This document shows positions 58,852-64,000 of a stretch of 64,000 bases of DNA, piece after piece. The notes beneath the pieces were generated by a model that was given only the letters and a program-made list of their open reading frames with translations, was not told the DNA's origin and did no database searches. A program made the translations under genes and the position numbers. Position 1 is the stretch's first letter, and every line of letters starts with the position of its first letter. This stretch comes from CAZLCC01 sp964558365 (GTDB lineage: Bacteria > Patescibacteriota > Saccharimonadia > Saccharimonadales > Saccharimonadaceae). Location of the stretch: assembly GCA_964558365.1 (NCBI GenBank), contig CAZLCC010000011.1:50650-114649 (forward strand), given 5' to 3'.

Positions 58852-60363
58852 TTATTTTGCAAACTCGATTGCACGAGTTTCGCGAATCACGTTCACTTTA
58901 ATTGTACCTGGATATTGCATGGTGCTTTCAATCTTGTTTGCGATATCTCGAGAAAGCTTAATGGCAGAAAGATCATCAATACTCTGCGGCTTAACAATAA
59001 CGCGCACTTCGCGCCCAGCACTGATGGCATAGGCTTTATCAATTCCGTCAAAACCGGTGGCAATATTTTCAAGATCTTTCATTCGTTCTATAAAGTTTTC
59101 AGCACTTATGTTTCGAGCGCCTGGACGAGCTGCTGACATTGCATCTACAACTCGAATAACTAGTGCTTCTGGCGTCGTTGCTTCAATATCATCGTGGTGG
59201 GCTTCAATTGCATGTGCAACTTCTTCACTCATGCCATATTTTCTGGCAAGCTCTGCGGCAATATGATGGTGCTTACCTTCCATACGATGCGTGACGGCTT
59301 TGCCAGAATCGTGAAGCAAGGCAGCTGTTTTTACCGTTCGGACATCAGCTCCAACTTCTTCTGCGATTAGCCCGGCAAGGTGCGTCATCTCTGTGCTGTG
59401 CTTCAGTACATTTTGCCCATAGCTGGTACGGAATTTAAGCTCGCCAACAAGGCGTAGCATTTCTTTTGGAATACCCACCACGCCAACTTCACGCGCTGCA
59501 TCTTCACCAGCTCGATCAATTTCTTTGTCAATCTGCTTTTGCGCTTTTGCAACCACTTCTTCAATGCGCGCAGGATGAATTCGCCCATCTTTCATAAGCA
59601 TCTCAAGCGTAAGCCGTGCAACCTGACGGCGGACAGGATCAAAGCTTGAAAGAACCACCATTCCTGGCGTATCGTCTACCATAACGTCAACACCTGTTGC
59701 CCGTTGAATTGCCTGAATATTACGGCCTTCTTTACCGATGATTCGACCTTTCATTTCATCATCTGGAAGTTTAAGCGCGGTTACCGTTCGTTCAGCAGTA
59801 ACCTCAGAGCTCATACGCTCCATTGCGCTCAGAAGAATTGTCTGTGCCTTTTCTTCTGCATCTGCTTGCGTGTCTGCTTGAAGCTTGCTGACCAAGCCAA
59901 GCAAATCTTGCTTAATGTCACGCTCTGTCATTTTCATGAGTTTTTCAGCAGCATCTTTTTTAGAAAGCTTTGCAACCTTTTCAAGCTTTTCTTGCTGCTT
60001 TGTTCGAATATCTTTAATTTCAGTTTTCAGCGACTCTACTTCATCTTCACGCTTTCGCAACTTTTCGCCTCGCCTATCTAGCTCTTCTAGTTTTTTATCT
60101 AAGTTTACTTCACGCTCAGCAATTCGCTCTTCTGTTTTTTTGATTTCTTTGCGACGATTTTGTTCATCTTTTTTCGCTTCTTCAACAATTTTTAAAGATT
60201 CATCTTTAGCGTCAAGCACAATTTTGCTTGCCTTATTGGTTGCCTCTTTAAGCGCTTTTTCTGCCTCTTTAGCTTCGCTTGCATTTTTGCGCTGCGAAAC
60301 AACAGTTGCACCGCCAACGCCAAGAACCGCACCAACAAGCGCGGCAATAACTCCTTCTACCAT
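58852..60363 (-). CDS. rny: Ribonuclease Y
   Basis: Membrane-anchored endoribonuclease that starts mRNA decay. About 503 residues from the ATG at 60363, where GAAAGGA lies seven nt upstream and the protein begins with the expected anchor helix (MVEGVIAALVGAVLGVGG). Then a long coiled coil (~25-200), KH domain (GRIIGKEGRNIQAIQ, ~215), and HD domain with LLHDSGKAVTH (~350) and AIEAHHDDI. A longer frame to 60423 would put 20 polar residues before the anchor. Confidence 0.96.
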   Translation of the reverse strand: MVEGVIAALVGAVLGVGGATVVSQRKNASEAKEAEKALKEATNKASKIVLDAKDESLKIVEEAKKDEQNRRKEIKKTEERIAEREVNLDKKLEELDRRGEKLRKREDEVESLKTEIKDIRTKQQEKLEKVAKLSKKDAAEKLMKMTERDIKQDLLGLVSKLQADTQADAEEKAQTILLSAMERMSSEVTAERTVTALKLPDDEMKGRIIGKEGRNIQAIQRATGVDVMVDDTPGMVVLSSFDPVRRQVARLTLEMLMKDGRIHPARIEEVVAKAQKQIDKEIDRAGEDAAREVGVVGIPKEMLRLVGELKFRTSYGQNVLKHSTEMTHLAGLIAEEVGADVRTVKTAALLHDSGKAVTHRMEGKHHHIAAELARKYGMSEEVAHAIEAHHDDIEATTPEALVIRVVDAMSAARPGARNISAENFIERMKDLENIATGFDGIDKAYAISAGREVRVIVKPQSIDDLSAIKLSRDIANKIESTMQYPGTIKVNVIRETRAIEFAK

Positions 60364-60522
60364 AGTTTTTCCTTTCTCGGAATTGTCTTCGCCAAGTGTT
60401 CGTCTTGGCGCAAAATTAATCAAAGACGTCCGAATATCATAAATTATTCATTTAGTAAGTCTGCAATAAACTGACTGCTTTAATTATAGCCTTCAAAAAC
60501 AACAAGAGCAACTCGACTTATG

Positions 60523-60912
60523 CTACTTTCGGGGCTGCGTAATATGTGCTGGACTTCCATAATGTGGAAGTATTATTTTTTCATTTTTGCCCGACTTTAT
60601 ATCTGAAATACCAGATTTTAACCAATCACCCCCCCTTGCGCCAACGATTAGAATATTTTGCGTGTAGGCAATAGTATTTACCGCAGTTATACCAATTCTC
60701 AAACCAGTAAAACTTCCTGGACCTTGAAATACAACTATACCCTTAAGGTCGTTCCAAGAAAGTTTATTTTCTCTTAAAAAATCTTCTAATTCACCTGGTA
60801 ACTTTATGGCTAGCTGCCGACCAGCTTCCCATGTTTTTTCAGCTATTTTTTTATCATCGTTAAAAAGCAGCATTTCGCACGTTGGCGTACTTGTGTTGAG
60901 TGCTAAAATCAT
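60523..60912 (-). CDS. tsaB: Minimal TsaB (t6A complex subunit)
   Basis: 129 residues, about half the usual TsaB. It keeps the ASKHA start MILALNTSTP, the FQGPGSFTGLRIG motif (~64-76) and a PHYGSPAHITQPRK end like the normal TsaB C-terminus, so the middle is deleted and the gene is not simply truncated. TsaB pairs with TsaD in threonylcarbamoylation of A37 in ANN-decoding tRNAs. Start overlaps the tsaE stop by four nt. Confidence 0.85.
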   Translation of the reverse strand: MILALNTSTPTCEMLLFNDDKKIAEKTWEAGRQLAIKLPGELEDFLRENKLSWNDLKGIVVFQGPGSFTGLRIGITAVNTIAYTQNILIVGARGGDWLKSGISDIKSGKNEKIILPHYGSPAHITQPRK

Positions 60913-61337
60913 TTTGCTTTACCCATAGTCACTTTACGGCCTTCCTCTGAAGTCGGCTCAATGTGAATTGTAATGTGCTCTTTTGGCAAAATCTCGCGAA
61001 TGCTTTCACCCCATTCAATTAAGGTAATTTTGTTTGGATCATGCACCGATTCTTCTAATTCATGCTGAATAATTCCGGCGTCGTGCAATCTGTAAAAATC
61101 GTAATGATAAATGTCAATTTTATCTTTAGCTTTATACACTCTGTTAATTGTAAAGCTTGGGCTCTGTACTTCGTCTTTACTGCCTAACCCTTTTGCGATG
61201 CCTTTAATGAGTGTCGTCTTGCCAGCGCCAACATCACCAATAAATTCTAAGCATTCGCCGCCCTCTAGTTTTTTAGCGATCTCTTCACCGAATTCTTTCA
61301 TTGCCGCCTCAGAATGTATGACTTTTTCTTGCATCAT
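60909..61337 (-). CDS. tsaE: TsaE (t6A complex ATPase)
   Basis: 142 residues. Walker A in IGDVGAGKTTLIKGIAKGLG (~39), SPSFTINRVY (~67), YHYDFYRL with the conserved Asp, and LIEWGE (~107). ATPase that resets the TsaBD complex. TATACT (61345-61350) seven nt upstream of the ATG marks the operon promoter, apparently leaderless. Confidence 0.94.
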   Translation of the reverse strand: MMQEKVIHSEAAMKEFGEEIAKKLEGGECLEFIGDVGAGKTTLIKGIAKGLGSKDEVQSPSFTINRVYKAKDKIDIYHYDFYRLHDAGIIQHELEESVHDPNKITLIEWGESIREILPKEHITIHIEPTSEEGRKVTMGKAK

Positions 61338-61437
61338 CTAAAACAGTATATCGCGTTCTGAGCTATTAGAGTAAAATAGACTATGAAAAACATTAGCACT
61401 AACGACTGAAATTGCTTATAGTATAAGAAGTGGGCAT

Positions 61438-63222
61438 ATGAGAATATCCGATGCAACAATTGAAGATTTATTAAAAAAGAGCGGCAGCCTTGCCGACGAT
61501 CAGTTAGAGATCTTAAAAGAAGAGCAGCGAACAACGCGACGCCCATTACAAGACCTTGTTATTCGTCACGAGCTCATGAGCGAAAAAGAGCTAACTAAAC
61601 TATATGCTCAATATGCTGGTTTTACTTTTGTTGAGTTAAATCCAGAAAGTATTCCGAGCGATGTTTTAGAACTTATCCCTGAAAGAATCGCCCGTCAATA
61701 TAACACCGTTGTGTTTAAAAAAGAAGGTAACGAACTTTCGCTTGCAATGGAAGATCCTGATGATGTTCAGGCAGTTGATTTTATCCAAAAACAACTTGGC
61801 GCAAGCACGAAAATTTATATTGCAACAAAAGAAAGTATTTTAAGAGCACTTGATAATTATCGGAGCGATTCAACAAAAGAGCTGCACGAAGTTATTGATG
61901 TTGAGAAAGATGAAAACGCCGAAAATGCCCAGCAAGTTTCAGAGTCTGACATCGCAGAAGATTCGCCAATTGCACAAACGGTTAACCTGCTTTTAGAATA
62001 TGCCGTTCGCGCTCATGCATCTGATGTGCATATTGAACCACGCGAAGAATACATTCAGGTACGTTATCGAATAGACGGTGTTTTGCAAGAAGCAAACCGT
62101 CTGCCAAAAAATGTTTTAGCCGCTCTTATTAGTCGTATAAAAATTCTTGCCAATCTAAAAATTGACGAACGTCGAGCACCACAAGATGGTCGATTTAAAA
62201 TTAATATTGCCGGGCACACATATGCACTTCGTGTTTCTACCCTTCCTGTTGCTGATGGCGAAAAGGTGGTAATGCGTATTCTTGACGAAGGCGACAAAGC
62301 TTTAACCTTGCAAGAACTTGGGTATTGGGGACGGACGCTTAAAGAAACGCAAGAAGTTATAACCGAGCCTCATGGTATGATCCTTATCACCGGCCCTACT
62401 GGATCTGGTAAGTCAACCAGCTTATTTAGCTTGCTGACGATCTTAAATAACCCAACTGTTAACATTTCAACCGTAGAAGATCCGGTTGAATATAAAATTC
62501 CTGGCGTCAATCAAACTCAAGTAAACCCAAAAGCAGGTATGACATTTGCCACTGGGCTGCGCGCACTTTTGCGTCAAGATCCTAACATTATAATGGTTGG
62601 GGAAATTCGTGATGTTGAGACAGCCGATCTTAGCGTGCAGGCCGCGCTTACTGGTCATTTAGTATTTAGCACGCTTCATACTAACAACGCCGCAACAAGC
62701 TTGCCGCGTTTGCTCGATATGGGCATTGAACCATTTTTAATTGCTAGTACGGTTCGGGCAATTATTGGCCAGCGACTTGTGCGTCGTTTGTGCCCTAAGT
62801 GCCGCGTTTCGTTTGCTCCTTCAGCCGAAGAGTTACAAAAAATTGCCGACTCTTTTGAACTAAACGATACAAAAATGTATGCTCACATTCATGATCTTGA
62901 ATCTGCTGCCTTAAATGAAGGTGTTGGCGACGATGTTAAAGAACTTGGATCGAATGAAACAACATTTAAAACATTGTGGCGAGCAAGCGAAAAAGGGTGC
63001 GATGCGTGCCGCAACACAGGCTATAAAGGTCGTGTTGGTATTTATGAAATTTTGCCGAATTCAGTTGCAATTCAACAGCTTATTGTTGGCAATGCAACAA
63101 GCAATTCTATTCAAGAACAGGCAATCAAAGAAGGTATGGATTCTATGCAGCTCGACGGACTTGTAAAAGCCTTGCGGGGACAAACAAGCATTGAAGAAAT
63201 TTTAAGAGTAACCCGAGAATAA
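61438..63222 (+). CDS. pilB: Type IV pilus assembly ATPase PilB/GspE
   Basis: 594 residues. N-terminal GspE/PilB domain (~1-150; VELNPESIPSDVLELIPER), then the secretion ATPase: HASDVHIEP (~200), Walker A GPTGSGKST (~317), Asp box, Walker B MVGEIRDVETAD (~383), His box LVFSTLHTNNA, and zinc Cys pairs CPKC and CDACRNTGYKGR. Powers pilus extension. pilC follows 4 bp later, so the pair is co-expressed; the pilins lie 18-20 kb away. Confidence 0.95.
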   Translation: MRISDATIEDLLKKSGSLADDQLEILKEEQRTTRRPLQDLVIRHELMSEKELTKLYAQYAGFTFVELNPESIPSDVLELIPERIARQYNTVVFKKEGNELSLAMEDPDDVQAVDFIQKQLGASTKIYIATKESILRALDNYRSDSTKELHEVIDVEKDENAENAQQVSESDIAEDSPIAQTVNLLLEYAVRAHASDVHIEPREEYIQVRYRIDGVLQEANRLPKNVLAALISRIKILANLKIDERRAPQDGRFKINIAGHTYALRVSTLPVADGEKVVMRILDEGDKALTLQELGYWGRTLKETQEVITEPHGMILITGPTGSGKSTSLFSLLTILNNPTVNISTVEDPVEYKIPGVNQTQVNPKAGMTFATGLRALLRQDPNIIMVGEIRDVETADLSVQAALTGHLVFSTLHTNNAATSLPRLLDMGIEPFLIASTVRAIIGQRLVRRLCPKCRVSFAPSAEELQKIADSFELNDTKMYAHIHDLESAALNEGVGDDVKELGSNETTFKTLWRASEKGCDACRNTGYKGRVGIYEILPNSVAIQQLIVGNATSNSIQEQAIKEGMDSMQLDGLVKALRGQTSIEEILRVTRE

Positions 63223-63226
63223 TAAA

Positions 63227-64000
63227 ATGGCACAGTTTACTTACAAAGCAACAAACAATAAAGGCAGTACCGTTTCTGGCACAGTTGAAGCAACCGATAG
63301 AAGTGCTGCTATCTCTGCACTAACTCATGAAAACCTAAAGCCAATTAGCGTAAAAGAAAAGCGTGAAGGCGCAAATAGTTTAGATGGTTTTTCTAGTAAG
63401 TTTTTAAGAAATAAAGTAAAACCAGATGTTCTTGTTATCTTTACGCGCCAGCTAAGCACTATGGTCGGAGCTGGAGTCCCTTTGCTGCGTGCTTTAAATG
63501 CGCTGTATCAACATGCAGACAATCCTTTACTTAAATCAACGCTTGAACAAGTTGCGACAGATGTTCAGGGTGGCGCATCTCTTGCTGACGCGCTAGAGAA
63601 ACACCCTGCTGTGTTTAACGACGTTTACGTTAATATGGTTCGTGCTGGTGAAGCGGCCGGAATTTTAGAAGACGTTTTAAAGCGCCTTGCCATGCAACAA
63701 GAAAAGAGTGCGACCATTCGTAAAAAAGTAAAGGGCGCCATGATTTACCCGGCAGTACTTTTAAGCGTCACGACTATCGCCTTCTTTGGTCTAATGATTT
63801 TTGTTATTCCAAATATCGGTAAAATTATTAAAGATATCGGCGGTGAAGATGCAGAGCTTCCCGCCCTGACTCAAGTAATGCTTGGTATTAGTGATTTTAC
63901 GGTAAGTTATTGGTATATTGTTCTCGCAGTTGGTTTTGGAATTTTCTTTGGTACAAGCCGCTATTTAAGAACTAAAGGTGGTAAAAAGAATTTTCATAAA
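63227..64000 (+). CDS. pilC: Type IV pilus inner-membrane platform PilC (cut by window end)
   Basis: First 258 codons only; no stop before the window ends. Starts MAQFTYKATNNKGSTVSG, the typical PilC/GspF opening, with FTRQLSTMVGAGVPLLRAL (~66), the first GspF repeat with GEAAGILEDVL (~140), and helices near 170-195 and 225-245. No Shine-Dalgarno; translation is probably coupled to pilB, whose stop lies 4 bp upstream. Confidence 0.92.
   Translation, partial: MAQFTYKATNNKGSTVSGTVEATDRSAAISALTHENLKPISVKEKREGANSLDGFSSKFLRNKVKPDVLVIFTRQLSTMVGAGVPLLRALNALYQHADNPLLKSTLEQVATDVQGGASLADALEKHPAVFNDVYVNMVRAGEAAGILEDVLKRLAMQQEKSATIRKKVKGAMIYPAVLLSVTTIAFFGLMIFVIPNIGKIIKDIGGEDAELPALTQVMLGISDFTVSYWYIVLAVGFGIFFGTSRYLRTKGGKKNFHK

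Noticed and set aside
60523..60912. tsaB as a truncated pseudogene
   Set aside because: The C-terminal motif is intact and the gene is coupled to tsaE, so a compact functional form is likelier.

Overview
The window looks like a chromosomal segment of a Candidate Phyla Radiation (Patescibacteria) bacterium, most likely a Saccharibacteria (TM7) relative. This rests on gene content and is an inference: many small proteins of no recognised family, compact co-oriented gene strings, an archaeal-type aspartyl-tRNA synthetase, a minimal TsaB, MurT/GatD with scattered mur genes, type IV pilus genes, and surface proteins carrying the Cys-Pro-rich CPPGTxGTWPNC-type motif. The standard code fits: genes are full length and TGA is used as stop. 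All ten tRNAs encode their CCA end.

Layout. 1-8.5 kb: a GC-rich exported protein behind a long structured leader, then a minus-strand housekeeping string tilS-ftsH-murJ-lepA. 8.5-16.6 kb: alpha/beta hydrolase, DEAD-box helicase, GGCT-like enzyme, a membrane-anchored HtrA-like protease, a redox operon (membrane protein, lone ATP-cone, disulfide-less flavoprotein), a FtsB-like protein, an operator-controlled pair of unknown genes, and all three CAT-anticodon tRNAs (fMet, Met, Ile2). 16.6-25 kb: an ABC-2 exporter, small unknown proteins, an MFS carrier, murC, an MscS channel, a TrmH-family methyltransferase, tRNA-Glu. 25-34.5 kb: a GC-rich unknown gene, a MutY-like glycosylase without an iron-sulfur site, an MFS carrier with a switch-like leader, archaeal-type aspS, a CBS protein, a DsbA-like protein, a 30-residue ORF, a pilin, corA, and an unknown zinc-ribbon protein preceded by a cobalamin-type riboswitch. 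34.5-44.5 kb: a DHA2 exporter with an AbrB-type regulator, folD, a DUF5684-type protein, an oxidoreductase, tRNA-Lys and tRNA-Arg, murB, a minor-pilin operon plus pilA, glyA. 44.5-64 kb: an XRE-MurA fusion, a sortase-like remnant, two basic paralogues between tRNAs, MFS, VIT-type transporter, a membrane-tethered Clp ATPase, murT-gatD, peroxiredoxin, RNase Y, tsaB-tsaE, pilB and the start of pilC.

How it fits together. Peptidoglycan synthesis is represented by murA, murB, murC, murT/gatD and murJ, plus a FtsB-like division protein. The type IV pilus machinery (pilB, pilC and at least five prepilins) and the exported proteins point to a host-attached or surface-associated life. FolD and GlyA give a minimal one-carbon module; TilS modifies the tRNA-Ile2 encoded 7 kb away; TsaB and TsaE belong to the t6A pathway.

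Regulation. About seventeen genes have a -10 element (often extended, TGn) ending only 6-9 nt before the start codon and no Shine-Dalgarno, so leaderless transcription looks common here. Other genes carry long structured leaders (secreted protein at 72, MFS at 26530, cobalamin-type switch at 34262, small ORF at 31089). Three genes (72-1235, 25114-25515, 31089-31181) are visibly more GC-rich than their neighbours.
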